DNA of 64,000 nucleotides from Opisthorchis felineus (GCA_004794785.1 SJOL01005754.1:347095-411094); one strand, 5' to 3'. Counted from the first letter of the stretch, positions 50,411-63,694 are shown. Numbers and translations: made by a program. The notes: generated by a model not told the origin, from the sequence alone.

Positions 50411-50712
50411 CCAAGATGGCTCAGTGGTTAGAGCGCGAATTTATTGACCGGAAAGTCCGTCGTTCGAACCCGATCTCTGCCTCTCGATTTCTCCTGTCTA
50501 GGCTTGGGCAACCTGGCAGTATCCCAGCCCTCATGCTTCCTTCGGGTGGCGTAGCAGTTAAGCACCGAAAGGGTGGTATAACTGAACGATTTTTGTCCAA
50601 CTCAAGGACAGAGTCCCTCAGCTTATGGGGACTGTGCGCACTTGATGAGCTCCAAACAAGGCGAAACTGGCAGAGGGTTGTCCGCAGATGTTAAGCAATT
50701 GTCCCATAACAT
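50411..50712 (+). repeat. tRNA-derived SINE joined to a degenerate hammerhead
   Basis: The head has a good box A (TGGCTCAGTGGTTAGAGCGC, 50417-50436) and box B (CGTTCGAACCC, 50461-50471), spaced as in a tRNA-type RNA polymerase III promoter. A body of about 130 bp follows, with CTTCGGGTGGCGTAGC. The 3' part, about 50628-50690, is hammerhead-like: UUGAUGA for CUGAUGA, then GCGAAAC and a GGC-A in place of GGU-C. Those core changes should prevent cleavage. The order pol III head, then ribozyme, resembles the schistosome Sm-alpha repeat. Confidence 0.72.
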
Positions 50713-53700
50713 ATACAATAATGACGGAAGAAGCTTTAGTGAATATATCAGCTACACGTTACCATTAGCACATCAGTATGTTTTTGAATAAGCTGAACGC
50801 CATCAGATCTTCGTTTCTTCATCATACGTGTGAGCACAAAAGTCAACGTCTTCCTAATTTAGGGCTTTTCTGGGTAATATCTGCATTGTTGTCGTGGGCA
50901 AAACTAATCGGACTACGCCATTAAGGTTATTCGCTGATTGACGAAATCCTAATACTGTGTAAAATAATCTAGATTTCTTCGTGCGAATTCAGTGGCTTGA
51001 TAAAAAGCTGATTTATTTAGTTATGATCACTTGTGAGGAGACTTAATGAACAAGGCCGGTTGAGATATTTGGAACGTTCCAACATACCGTTTATTTGGTG
51101 AATTGCTGTCAGATACCAATTTTGTCTCAACTGACCTGCATCCATCAGCATGCTCTGAACCACATTGTTAACTTAGTTAAGGCTGATTAATGAACCAGTA
51201 ACACACTTAAATCTGAGAAAAACACTGCAGAGGCATCTGGTCCCAATGGCAACCTCAAAACGAATGTAAAAAGGAATCCGAGTGGGGATTCTGTTGGAAA
51301 AACAAAAGCACCAGTAGTGCGGAAAGATCTGTTTCAGGTACTCGAAGATACATTCGGTGACGAATAGCATTCTGATCCTTTGATAACACTGACGGTGTGG
51401 TAGCGATTGTATAATAAGGTATTGCCGGGACTATGACGTTGTCGGAGGCTGCCTGTCAACCTAGATAGTATACATCCCCCGGCAGACAGCGTTCCGTATG
51501 ACGAAAAAAACATTGAACATCGCAAATATATCCTACAAAAGAACAGCGAGGAATGGAGGCCACATTCACGAAACAAATGGTGCTCCTTCTAGACAGACAG
51601 CAAGTAGCTCACTGGACTCAGATGTTGTGTTTTGGGACAAAATTTTAAGGAACGTAATGTGGTGGTAAAGCTCCTTCATATTGGACTGGACGCATATATC
51701 GACCTTCACTTCCGTTTCTGCTCAGCTGCTCACTCTACCTGAAAAACGAGGTGTTAGAACATACCCACTCATTAAAGCTTTATAACACAAAAGTTACATC
51801 TAACAGTTGAAATAAAAATGCTCCACCACTGGCAGCTCCGAATGCTCCACCGTCTTTCACACTTCTGCTTACTTGCCTTATTAAAAAACGACTATCTCGC
51901 GAGACACTAGTTAACGAGATGTTGCGTGATTTAGGGTTAACCTTCGAAAACACTTGTTCACCAGCGACACTTCTGTGGGAACGATTTTTTATAGGCTTGT
52001 ATGTTTATAGAATATTTTAAACCCGAAGAAACTTGTTCTCGTGGGAATTGTGTTCGTCCTGCATTCGGGGTTAGGTTGAATTTAATTTGCGCCCGTTCCT
52101 CACTTAGATTGACGCTAGGTGTATGAATCTCAACCTGAGCCACTTTGAATGACTCGGGACTCACCAAGTCATTGGGACTGTAAAAAGTTACCTCGATTGA
52201 AACAAAGATGTGATGTAAATTGATACAAGGGTGACGTAGAAATCAAGCAGCTTTGCACGAGAGCCGGGTGTAAGTAACGAACACGAAGAGACAAAGGTTT
52301 TCAGACGAGATTCGCACCAGCGATACCTCGCTCATCAAAAGAGCGTTACCAACTCAGCTCCCGCGATAACTTGCTATTTTCACCTCATATTATTCCAGAT
52401 AGCATTATCAGCATCCTTTATTTTCATTGTGGTACGAAGATTGGGCTATATCTATTATACATGCAACAGATGTTTGAATCAAACCACACCATAAAAGTCT
52501 TTTCGGCAAACTACTTATGCGATCAGTTATATCTGACCCCTTCTGCGCCGCAGAATTTAAGTCCTGGTCGATAAGCCTGGATCGGCCGTGCTGCCCATTC
52601 TGCCGATTCCGTCGCTGCTGAATTTACTGGTGATTTATGGGTGAGTATCAGTCCGAACTTGACAATTACGCTCAATTAAATTATTTTATCTATTTTTATT
52701 TATTTTGTTTTCGTTTTATCTATTTTTGTTTATTTATTTATTATTATTTGATCAGCAGTAAGTGGTCGCTTGGTCCTGGCAAACGCTTTACTCAAGCTCA
52801 TTCTGTCTGAGAAAGCAATCCGTTACGCCTCTGCTTCGTTTCTGTTGACAGAAGCGACAACAAGTTGGAAATTTAATCAAGCACTCCAGCGGTAAGTGAA
52901 TGGGCTTTCACGGGGGTGTCCATTGCCTTTTTTCACTGACAAACTGGTGACGTGGTAATCACGACCTGTGACTTATGAATCTGTAAATCGCCGTTCGAAT
53001 GTTAGGAGACAACCAATTGACTTCACAGCATTTTTACCCCGTAAAAGACAGTGAAAAAAATGGTCCGAAACTGCTGGTAGTGTCAAATTCATAAAACACC
53101 AAAACTCACTCTCATTTTGTTGCATTAATTCAGAACCTCTAGAGCCGAACGCTGTTAATTGGATGACCGCCGACAAGTCCAATTCTTCCTGCTTCAAACT
53201 GTTATTCATCCCAACTAGTACCGTGAACTAGCGCTCAGACCCGCGGCGAGTAGCATTCGGAGTGTGAATGCAGTCAGTCCACCGCGTCAAGCCGATGTTG
53301 TTCCAACACACGAAAAGCCGTGCACACAAGTCGGTTTGGACCAATAAATTAGCGCGTTGAGCACAATTCGTTTATCTTGCTGACTCAAAGTGTGTAGCAT
53401 GCACTGATTGGCTGACTTTCTGTTGGACAAGTAGACAGGTTCAGCGCAGCGCACGCAGTGGCACGAGTCAGCTGAAATGCGAGTGCCTGTGGGTCAGATA
53501 GATCAGATGCATCGATCAGCCGCTCGTATGTCAAATATCTGGGTTAGCGCCCCTCGACTGAGCACCAGTGAGTGCGCCAAATTGGGATTATTGATTCCAT
53601 CGACCCAACTAGCTGATGTAGCGAGGGCTCTATAATCATACAATGCGGACATGACTACACAGGTGTATTGCTCGCATAATTGGTCGGTGTGGCACTGGTT

Positions 53701-54705
53701 GAACTTGTGCGAGTTGCCAAGATGGAAACGTGTTGGTTTGACGCTTAGCTTTGAGTTGCCACAAGCTCAGTATGGTAGAAGACGGACCGCTGAAAAGTTG
53801 CCACTGTGACTGGGTAAGAAAGTCAAATGTATACCTCATATAAATAGGTTATTGCTCGTCAGCATGAAAAAGGAAACGAATAAAGCAAGAGTGAATAAAG
53901 CTATCTGCGAACGAATGCCTAAATAGGTAAAGAAATACACAAGGCTCCCACAAATTGTCCCCAATTGTCCCCGCAAGCAATGGTGCTGCACCAAAACTTT
54001 GTAACATTTGGCCTGAAGTTAAGTGCTAAAATTTTTAGGAGTTTGCGCGCAATCTTGAATTAAGCTTGTGGTCTGAATTTCATCTTGATTGCCCACGAGC
54101 TTACACGTTCCTTGAAGAGATCTGATCACTAAATAGCTCAAGAGAGCACGCTGTGACAACCTTAAGTTGGTTGGCTAGTCCGACCGAAACGAATAACTCA
54201 CTCGCCGACAGACCGGACTAGTTTCGTTTAACCTTTGCCTTGAACACTAAGAAGTTGTGGAAGTGAACTTACCGATCGATAATGTGACGTTGGCTTCGGT
54301 GTCATCATAATCTACTGAGACTGGTCATTGGAAATGGGACTTTAAACTCAGGTGCGATTAGTGGTTATTTCTGATGTCAAAGCCCAGTCACGTGTGCACT
54401 GTGTACTGGTAAATGCGTCCTGATTTGACATCTGGAGACAATTGTAAGTCACAAACCTTAACGGACTGAGGTATTCACTGATAAACCATCATCATGTGAG
54501 ACACTCTCCAAAACATTTCAGTATTTTGAATAATCTCAGCAATGTGGGAGAGCGTATAAGTGAAACAGACACGAATACAGCAACCGACGGCGACTCCACA
54601 AAATATTTTATTTCTAATTCTAGTGCAGAGCGAAAGAGAAAAAGAGTAGAAAATGCTGCAGCAATAAGATGAGGGCGATTTGTTATCCACGGAAAACATC
54701 AAACA
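50713..54705. other. Noncoding stretch with an A/T-rich low-complexity tract
   Basis: Contains the tRNA-like head at 52.3 kb and a TTTAT-rich low-complexity tract at about 52680-52750. A moderately CG-rich block at about 53.2-53.6 kb is unexplained. No coding region recognised. Confidence 0.5.
52300..52372 (-). repeat. tRNA-like SINE head or decayed tRNA gene
   Basis: On the minus strand: box A-like GAGCTGAGTTGGTAACGC (52360-52343), a perfect five-pair anticodon arm CGCTC/GAGCG around the seven-base loop TTTTGAT (anticodon position TTG), then GGTGCGAATCTC as a one-off box B (52318-52307). The acceptor and T stems do not pair, so it is not a working tRNA gene. It is most likely a SINE head. 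Confidence 0.5.
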
Positions 54706-54959
54706 GCTGAACATACTCGTAATGTACTACTCATGAGGTTGCTGAAAATTCATCGACAGCCCACGACCGGTTTCGCCCTCCTTGGGGCTCATCAGGTAGG
54801 CGCAGTTCCCGAGTTTCCGTCAACCTCATGTTCTACTTGAAACCAAATTGCACGGAATTAGCGAAATACACTCATTTGCAAACAAATTTTTTTTTTCGAG
54901 AGTCTCACCTGGAACCCAGCTGAATCTCTCGTTTGTGCTGCTTCCAGGCTGAACATACT
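54706..54959 (-). repeat. Hammerhead-family repeat insertion with candidate 12-bp target duplication
   Basis: GCTGAACATACT occurs at 54706-54717 and again at 54948-54959, flanking 230 bp of ribozyme-family sequence. It may be a target-site duplication. Part of it resembles family sequence at the unit boundary, so a collapsed tandem is the alternative. A run of nine or more T near 54.89 kb replaces the GGTTTT seen in other copies. Confidence 0.65.
54759..54801 (-). ncRNA. Hammerhead ribozyme, intact core
   Basis: Identical in core and helices to the one at 50004-50046: GCCUAC/GUGGGC helix I, CUGAUGA, GCCC/GGGC helix II, GAA, palindromic ACCGGU, C17 at 54765. One of the best preserved copies in the window. 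Confidence 0.82.
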
Positions 54960-57900
54960 ATTCGAAGTGAGCTCCGACAATTTGGACACTTCTATGCAGA
55001 CACTGGTTTAAACCACCATGGTCTATGTGTTAAATACTTTATGAATACCTGTATGAATATACATATCCTCACCTAAAGCTGACACACTGACAAGATAGTG
55101 GGGCTTCAGTGCTGTAATGATCTTGTTGACTGTATTAGCTTGAAATCAAGTTTTATAAATATTAGAATGACCAACAAGGAACAGCCCGATGAAGACGCCT
55201 GTGTCCTCGTTCTTTATCCGGGACTTTGAAGGGTTCAAGGAGCAGAGAACGTGCGTCTGCCTTTACAGTCCACGTAATGTCTGAGGAGATGGAGTTTCTG
55301 AAGTATTGAGCCTGAAAAATGAACTTATTTCACGTACTTTAAGTTTTGACTCACAAAACAGTTGGGCGATGACTTATCTCGAGGGGGAAAGGAATTAAGG
55401 TACAGAGATCTGAATTCTAATGCAACGGCGCACTCTAGGTGCCTCTCAAACAGCGCCGGACTCTCGATTTTTAAATTTATTTCGACCGTCGGATTGATAA
55501 CGCTCCAACGGTCAAGGTCAAACGTTGGGTGATCGATGTGTGCCTTTTAGTGTAAGCCTGTTCTAACCCGTCTCTTTTCTCATGACGGCAACATCGCTAC
55601 TTTCATAAATATAAGGAGATTCTGTGCACTTTGGTGAATTACCCTACATTTCTTACACTCTTAAAGCAGCAACCAGTATGACGTTACCCCCAGTGTGCCT
55701 CTTAATATAATATTTTTGCAATATGAAGACTTGCTGCTCTTTGTCGGACTGCGCCTTTTCGACCTTTCTGGGATGGCTGAACACTGTAACTCGTAGGATA
55801 ATTGCAACATGACAAGGTGGCAGTCAACTGACTGCATCCAAGAAAGGTTACGTAAATTAGTACCTAGCACGTTTTGCGTGGCAAGGTCTATGTTCTCTGT
55901 TGCGAACTGGCTTTAGAATTTTCAGCCTGACAGATACTGACGGCCTTTTGAGCTACCATTCGTCTGTGTTCACTTCAGTCACTGTTCTGTTGTGGCAAGC
56001 CAAGTCAGGTACGTGAGACAGATAGTTGGAATTTTTCTCAAGCATCAGATGGTGTGCAAGAAAACTTCACTTTTTGTCGAGGAGTCTAGATTCGAACCAA
56101 CTGTTTATTTAGCATCTTAAGTGGTTCGACCAAATTACTTTTGATCTCTTCACTCTCCAGAAATCAGTCGTCCAGTTAATGAGATCCTGCTGGATTCAAT
56201 AGCTACGATCAGTGAGGTGAATCGTGCAGTGGTCGCTATGCCCACTTTTTAGCGCCTAATGCTTAATTCTGATATTGTTTTCAACTCAGCTTGTTTGTCT
56301 GCCCAGTGGAATCATCAAATTTCCGAAGCACGGCTCATAATTCGGTTACTGTAACAATGAACCATGGTCTTCAGTCAAGCAGTCAGTGACCAGTGGAAAG
56401 CAGTACTTCTCCTAACTTACGGAATAACATTGTGAGGTCCTACTTGAGTAGTGGTCGTAAAGGAGACTGAAGTATGCAGTCGCTCGTGGGCATTGTACAG
56501 GAATTCGCTGGTGTATTTTTCACAAAGTAGTTAGAATCACTGTACAGACGGTTGAGCTCACAGAAGAAATTATTTTTTCATTTAGATCTGACAGCTTGGA
56601 GTTTGAGGCATTTTAAGTAAGCCTTGTAGGTTGTCACAGACTTATCCTTCATGACGTTCATACTCTCTTTCACATTATAAACCAAAGACTCTTGGAGCTG
56701 TGCATTTCTCGGATATTCAAATCAGTCCAATATTTAGGAGGATGAGACTTGGTGGGCTGACTACTGAACGCATTACATAATACAGACGGTGAGCTCTATT
56801 TTGAGAGTGGACTCAACCCAATCAAATAACGGTGAGGAGAATAAAGTGACGTCCATCCACTTTGGCTACAAATGCAAAGCACCTTATTGCGCGTGCCTTT
56901 AATCCGCTTTCGAATTCGACAATCAACAATATCTAACATCAGCAACAACTTTTTGAAGATTGTAGGCCTCAATGTTAGCAGGTATGAACCGCAGTGCCAT
57001 CGGTCCAGCCCAAAGTTTCAAGAAATTTCTGTTCAAATCATGAGTCAGAACTGTTAGAAGATCAATCCGTGGTAAGACGACCTCTGTGTCTCGTCAGAAT
57101 ATTGTGCCTGATGATTATGGACTGCAGGCAGTTTCCTGGAACTTTAGATAGAAGGAGGATATTCAGTACAGTGATGTATGGGCGGCCTTTGCTCTCTCAC
57201 CAAACTGTGATAATCGCACCTCACCACCATCGAGTGCCAGTTGCTGGCGAGTCTCCTCATTTTACTTATCTAAAAAAGATATATATGCTCACCAAAAGAT
57301 TATGTCATTTCAGTCAACCTATCAGTTAATGTAACTCAAGTCCCAGTTTGCTCTCTTTTTAACTTGACCCTAATCCTTCCAAGAGAATCGCCTCATCATT
57401 TGTACTTTATACCTGTCAGGTCCTGCAGCAATTCCGGCATGGCGGCTGCAGCTTTATGAAGCTTGTCGGCTGAATCGGAGCAGCGTGCAGGTTAATTGCT
57501 TTCGCATTCTGGGAAATTCTTCCCTGACTACAACATTTTCTTCTCTGTACATATCTGTCTGGATTGTTTGGTAAATTGTAGAAGACTTTTTTATTCTACC
57601 AGGTATATTGGAAAACACTCAGAGGGCAGTTGATTACGCTGACAAACAGATGCGTATGCATTCATACTCAGCTGATTATGCCGGTGAGCGAATCGCATAC
57701 TTTAGAGTGACAATGCTTAGGGCGAATGAACGAGATTTCCCAAATCACGTTTAACTATGGGCGGTTGATGTTCAAGGGAACCAATGTGCTCACAAGATTA
57801 GGTGTTGATGCAATGTAAACTGTTCAAAGACGGCTGTCGGTCGATAGTTTTTGGCGGAGATAATTTTGGTGAGTGACATGCAACAAATAGGCAGAAGAAA

Positions 57901-60900
57901 GCTGAGGCACATAATTTGCTCTGAATAGTTGGGTTTGCTGAACGCCGTACAATGGGATGAAAACAGTTCAGGTATCGTTCCAATATTAGATATCAGCTAC
58001 CTAACCGGCGGTGGGTGTTATCCTGGAGGATTTCAATGAGTCGAGAATATTCTGCAACAACACCGACGTATGTCCGGTGACAGAAATTCTAGCCTGTTCA
58101 AATGCTGGATTTCGAGTCCCAATTTGTTTCAGAAACAGTCTAATTGTAACATTCAAACTGATTAGGCGTTCAGTTTTGGAGGAATGAGGAAGTTTTATGT
58201 AAGAGACTGGAGTGATCTCTTCCGACTTTTGGAATATCTCAAGTTTATTTGTTCCATTCACTTGCAAATTTTCTCACAAAATCGTTTAACACCTCCTAGT
58301 CAAATTACATGCTGACTTCATTTCGAATGCAAGGAAATTTGTAAGCCTTTGGATTGCATTTACAACCCTCGTTCGTACTTCTGAAAACCTGAGAGAACAG
58401 AACATATATGGCCGAATATCGCCAACAAATGGAATGAGTGTGCGATCTTATTGTAATGGCAACCACGAGATTTTTTCGGTGAAGTATAACTGACATTACC
58501 ACTTGCTTTGTTTGACATCCATGCGGCTTCTACCGGTAGCATAAATTTCAAGATAGAAACAACAGACCTGATCCTATACTGACTTGAAGGGTGTGCACAT
58601 GCCGACTGTGTGACGTTTCCCATTGATAATGTTTATTACATCACACCAGTTGATAACAACAGATGGTTAACTTCGACGGGTTAACGAAATTCGGAAATAT
58701 TGGAGGTTTTAAATATCGATTGTTGTGGCACACAGGTTATTTGAACACTAGAAGGAACTATGTCACCAAATTGATGAGAGTTGGCTTCAACAGACACAGA
58801 GGTGCTAAGAACCGGCTGAGTAAGACAGCAGGTAATTTAAAATTCCCAGAACCGAAAATTTTCTAAAATTGGTTTCGAAGCTATCACGAGCAAAAAAGAG
58901 AAACCAAAACAATCAAGGAATGTCTTTTGCAGCAAGTAGATACGAGTGAATTATGTAAATTTCCTTCCACACATGCTGCAGTTTGTTCAGGTTCGCATTC
59001 GTCTGTGATGGTGTTCAAACAACACAGTATGATATGCACATCCTTAACTATATTGCAACCATTTTTCCGGGACCTAACTCTGCATTTTTCGAATTTATTT
59101 ATAACGGCACTTATCAGCCGACATTGCGGTTTCAACTGTAGAAGTCGAAAAACAATTCCGAATCTTACTACAGTATTTTCAGAACCCGTCTCATTATAGG
59201 CGAGTAACTTCCTATCTGCCTTAAGGGATTTTCTGTCTGGTCAAAGCACATGTGTCTTTTCGGTTCCCAGGTCCCGCTCTCAAGGAATTGTTACGCATCA
59301 GTAAAGTTTTACAGAAAGGTTTTTCCGAAAATTCAAGGATCCTTAGACAGCACAGACTTAAAGCATTCGATTGCACTGTCATCCACAGGTTATTTCAAAA
59401 CATCGCATATGGACGAAAAGTAACAGATTACATGATCTTCACCCCGGAGAGAATTATAAACTCACTCATCAAAGACGTTGCGCTAGAATGAAGCCAAATT
59501 ACAACGCATAATCAGTATTTATGCTAAGAATGAAAACATTCTGACATTTTTATTTCATAAGCTACAGCAGCACACTAGTACGTTCTGTTTGTTACATCAA
59601 TTTTCCGATGGAGCCATTTGCTAAAAACCCATTCATTCATCGCTTAGGGGAGCGGACGAAACAAAGTTGTCTTCAGCGTGCCCCTGCCCACGCTACTGTG
59701 GTGAAGATCGGTGGCAATATGGGGCTTACACTAAAAATATCTGTCAGATGTCATGGTTACATGCCAGTTCGTTCAATGCGGAGTCAAGTGGTGTTATTTC
59801 TGTGCTTTTTCTGACTCAGAGGTGGACGAAAACAGTGGCGCAATTTGCAACTGTGGAAAGACCCGTGATAAATACGTTCGATTAGACCATAGCAATACAA
59901 AGGCTGTGCAGATATGGATGAAATCTGACGACTGAAGACTAAAAGTTATAAGGGGGAACAATTACTTTGGGGCCTCGTCTGCAATAGAGGATATCACAAC
60001 AGAAAAAAAGTGAAACTGGCAAAAAATTCACGGGCCATCAATAGTAAGCTATGTTGACGTATTGTCACGTGGACTATTCAATTTTTTTAATTATTCTTTA
60101 ATAACTTCTTTAATTTCGCCCATACCTTTGGATCTAAGTTCTAAAACGACGTCCCAAATGTGTTTGGTGCCGACTGAGAATGAGCTGTTTGAGTATTGCA
60201 CTAACTGTTTGGGTTCTGAATTGATGGTGCCACATTGTGGGCGTCTCAGTGACCTTGGCTGGATCAGGTGTTTGAGAGCTCCCGATCGAATGAATTCAAC
60301 CAATCAATTTGCCAGCAATACCATCTTATACGGATCAACTGGTCCGTTTTTTTTCTATGCTAAGTTAATGATATAATTTCCAATAGTTTGCGACTGCTTC
60401 AGGCAGATTGCGAAGAATGATGCGTTAAATGAAAGTTGAGACAATGGGAGAGAATCTAAGAACTTGCTTATTAAAAATTTCGCGAACCATCAATCACACA
60501 CTTGTAGTGGACAGAGAGAAATGAGCATCGATTGTGATTCTGCCTCTAGATTTGATTTTATATGTGAGCGTGGTGGGACGGACTGACCGATAAGCTTCTG
60601 CATTCCAAGAGGATTATCTGTCTAAGTCGAAGTTGTTTCTGAGTTCTGTCGGATAAGTTGGTCGAGCACAGACATAGAACAGTTCAGATCCAACACGCAT
60701 ACATCTCTTTTGGTAAAATAGGTAGTTGACAATCTTTGCTTTAGTTCAGCGAGAGTACTCACTGAACTGGTTGCAAGCTCGGGAGGTGTATTACAGTAGA
60801 GTATGCAGTGTTCCGCAGTCTCTACAAAAAACCTCTACCGAACTACATTTCGAAGTTAGCGTTATTACAGTTCGATATTTTTGCAGCGCGAATAATTGCA

Positions 60901-63084
60901 TCAGGACAGCTGGGGGACTGTTCAATTTTCAGTGATGTGAATGCGAAGTATGCAATTTTCGCAAATGCCTAAAACTAGTGATTCGTATGTGCTAGCAAAA
61001 TCATCCCATGAAAAAAACAGGAAACAAGTATTGTCTGCAAAGGAACACACAAACAGAAACAGTTTCACACGTAATATTGACCTGATTTTGCTCGCTAGCC
61101 AACGCAGTTTACCGACACGAAACAAGCCAAGATACCTAAGTGTGGTTAAACGGAACTCGCATCATTTGGACAACTCATGAAATGACATCAAGGTGTTTCA
61201 CTACGGCTCATCCGTAAGGAAGAAAATTGTGTTATCCAAATGGGACAAAGTAGTGGACACAAACAGTGTTCTCCACTGCCAGGTGTGATGAAAAAGGCTA
61301 CAAGATACAATGAAGTGAGGGCCCACTCGTCCGGATTGATAGGCTTTATGTAAGTAAACTTTTATCCTCTGAAGTATGATTTAATTTTCGCGACAGTTGG
61401 TTCAAACTAGAAAAAGTGTGAACAATCTCGCATAGCGCAGGCGTTTCTGTGGAGGACTGAAATTGCATTCAAGAATGATTCTCATACAGAACGTCAAACG
61501 GACTAGAAAGTTAAGTTTTTGCAGACTCGTCGTTTTTGGACGACCCTCCAGGATAGCAACATCTTGAAATAAGAATGGGTTCGAGTGCCCCTGAATAGTA
61601 TTGATCGTGATCCCAAGTATTATCGTGTATAAAAGCGTCGAAAACGTTTGGTGCACTACAAGTTGAACGTTTTTCCTGGCACACATGCCATTTTACGTCA
61701 ACGGATGTAGTATTCCTTTGTGTATCAATATGAAAGCTATCTTGGTTCATACCTCCAGTACACCACCGTCTGATGACCGGGATACCCCCACGCTAGAAAG
61801 CTGAGAAGCGATGGAATTCATACACAGTTCCCCATGTGCCAATGACCAGCTGTTTAGCCGACTAATTTGCTGGAAATAGACAACAGACAGAATGTTATCC
61901 AGCAAAATATTCGGTCTGAAGTGGTACGTTTTTGACAGCTTATCACCTTGTGAAATGATAGCACGTGAAATCGAACGGTTCTGCTCTAGGGGGTCCTGGA
62001 TAATGATGGTTACCCAGTCAACGGTTCCCTAAACTAGAGACCAGCTGATGGAGAGTACACACGCCATACAGTCGACGCCGACAGATCGCCTGGACAGAGT
62101 ATGAAAGAACGTGTTTAGTCCGTTAATGAACCAATCGAATTGATGCAAACTGCAGAGTTTTATTCTTCTATGAGGACTGTAGACTGAACTTTGTTTCACT
62201 GTGACACAAGGATTATTTGTTCTCTTTGAACTTCAACCTAACCGAAGGAGTGGCACTAAATGGTAGTTTGCATTCTAGTGTTAACTGAAGATGATTTTAC
62301 AATCACTGAAGAGCCACGTTATGTAAATTTAATCTAAACTGTATACGGCATGTGACTTGTCCCTCAAGGAACTGAATTTGATCTGGTCTAATGGCAGACT
62401 TCATTTGGTGGATAGTCGGCGTGTTTTAAATTTTTCAACAATGGTACTTAACTTGGACAATAGAGTCAGTCTAAAGTAGGCCTAAAAACAGTAAACCAGT
62501 GATCATGTAGTTGCATAAATAGTGTCAGTTGAAGTCTGCTCTTTCGGTAGCATGTTGGTGCCGAAACAGCAAGAAGTCAGTTAGCTGACTGTCTATTGAC
62601 GCACTCTTCTGACGACTTTGTCGGTTGTTCGATTGTGCCGTAGATTAACTACACTTGTATGTGGATAAATTGGATAACTCAGCTTCAGTTGATATCATAA
62701 ATTTGTGTTCTAAATGTTCGTAACGCACTCTTGTATAAATTCTTCCGGATGGCTAAGAAGAGTTTACTTAAAATATAGAACTCGCATCAGTACTTTTAAA
62801 TCAATCTAACGATGAAATATCTCGGTGATATGTAGCTAACCATGTGCTAAACTACATACTCAGATTTTCAAAAAAAACCATCTCTTTCTGCCATTTACAT
62901 TAAGGGGTTTAAACAACATGATCTAAGCGTCGGCTCCAAGCTGGCAGCGAACGAAGATTTCACACTCTTTTTACTGCTATAGGACAGCGAAAAATGAATA
63001 TTATACCGACTGCATATTATGATATTCGATAGGTTTCATTTGAAATGCAACGACCAGATTCAGTCCCCAACACTGAAGTTGTCA
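54960..63084. other. Mostly noncoding, a few exon-like ORFs
   Basis: Apart from the cysteine-rich stretch at 59.75 kb I recognise no gene. Open stretches at 59252-59491 (plus, preceded by TTCGGTTCCCAG) and 60303-60091 (minus) look somewhat protein-like but carry no motif I can name. Confidence 0.4.
59748..59935 (+). CDS. Possible terminal exon with cysteine-rich RING2-like pattern
   Basis: Preceded by the acceptor-like ATATCTGTCAG. With two bases completing a prior codon, it reads VMVTCQFVQCGVKWCYFC and onward to a TGA at 59933-59935. The spacing C-x4-C-x4-C-x2-C matches part of the catalytic RING2 domain of RBR ubiquitin ligases (compare M-V-C-x4-C-x4-C-x2-C in the Ariadne group). A later CNC pair follows. 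The preceding half of such a domain, C-P-x-C with G-C-N, is not in the same frame just upstream and I did not find it in an earlier exon. It could be a lone exon, a pseudogene piece, or chance. Confidence 0.3.
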
Positions 63085-63310
63085 AACGAACAAACGTTAA
63101 CGATATGGGGTGTGCCTTGGTGCACAGACAGCTACGATGGATAGGCCAGATAAGACGAATGGCCGATATTTGCATCTCGAAGCAACTTATTTACGGTCGG
63201 CTGAAGAATGGAGCTTAAACTTGCAGACGATTAGGATGCCACCGTTGCGACAGCCTTCAGACAGATTTGCAGAACTGTGATCTCGGCCTCAGATATTTGA
63301 AGAGCTTGAA
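63085..63310 (+). pseudogene. LINE C-terminal relic, second subfamily
   Basis: Plus strand LVHRQLRWIGQIRRMADICI then SKQLIYGRLKNG, the LRW-GH--RM-D-RLPK-LLYG-L--G block found at the C terminus of LINE endonuclease-RT proteins. A stop follows at once and the rest is decayed. Confidence 0.65.
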
Positions 63311-63669
63311 GAGCTTTACGGCACGACAATCATTGTTATGGTAATTTGTCGGTAGGAATATCACGTCCCGCTGAAACTAGAGGAACTGGCGGATGAGGTC
63401 AGCATCTTGGTGTAAAGCACCATTACTGGTGCTTATCGTCATGCCAGCATGTTCTGACCGAAAGATGGCTTTCAACAGATCTCTACATATTTGTCCACCT
63501 ATCTTATTCCCACGTATTCGTACTGCATCGGAGGTGTGCGTGTAGCGTCACATTCGGCTCCACGCCAACCGCTAGTGGTTAACCTCCTGTGAGCGCGCAT
63601 CCAGTGGATCAACCACTGTTGGGTGGCCCATCCATTTTGAATGCCACCCAACCATACACACATATACAT

Positions 63670-63694
63670 TCATATATATATATATATATATATA
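63670..63694. repeat. AT microsatellite
   Basis: Alternating (AT)n run flanked by CATACACACATATACATTC-type sequence. Confidence 0.9.
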
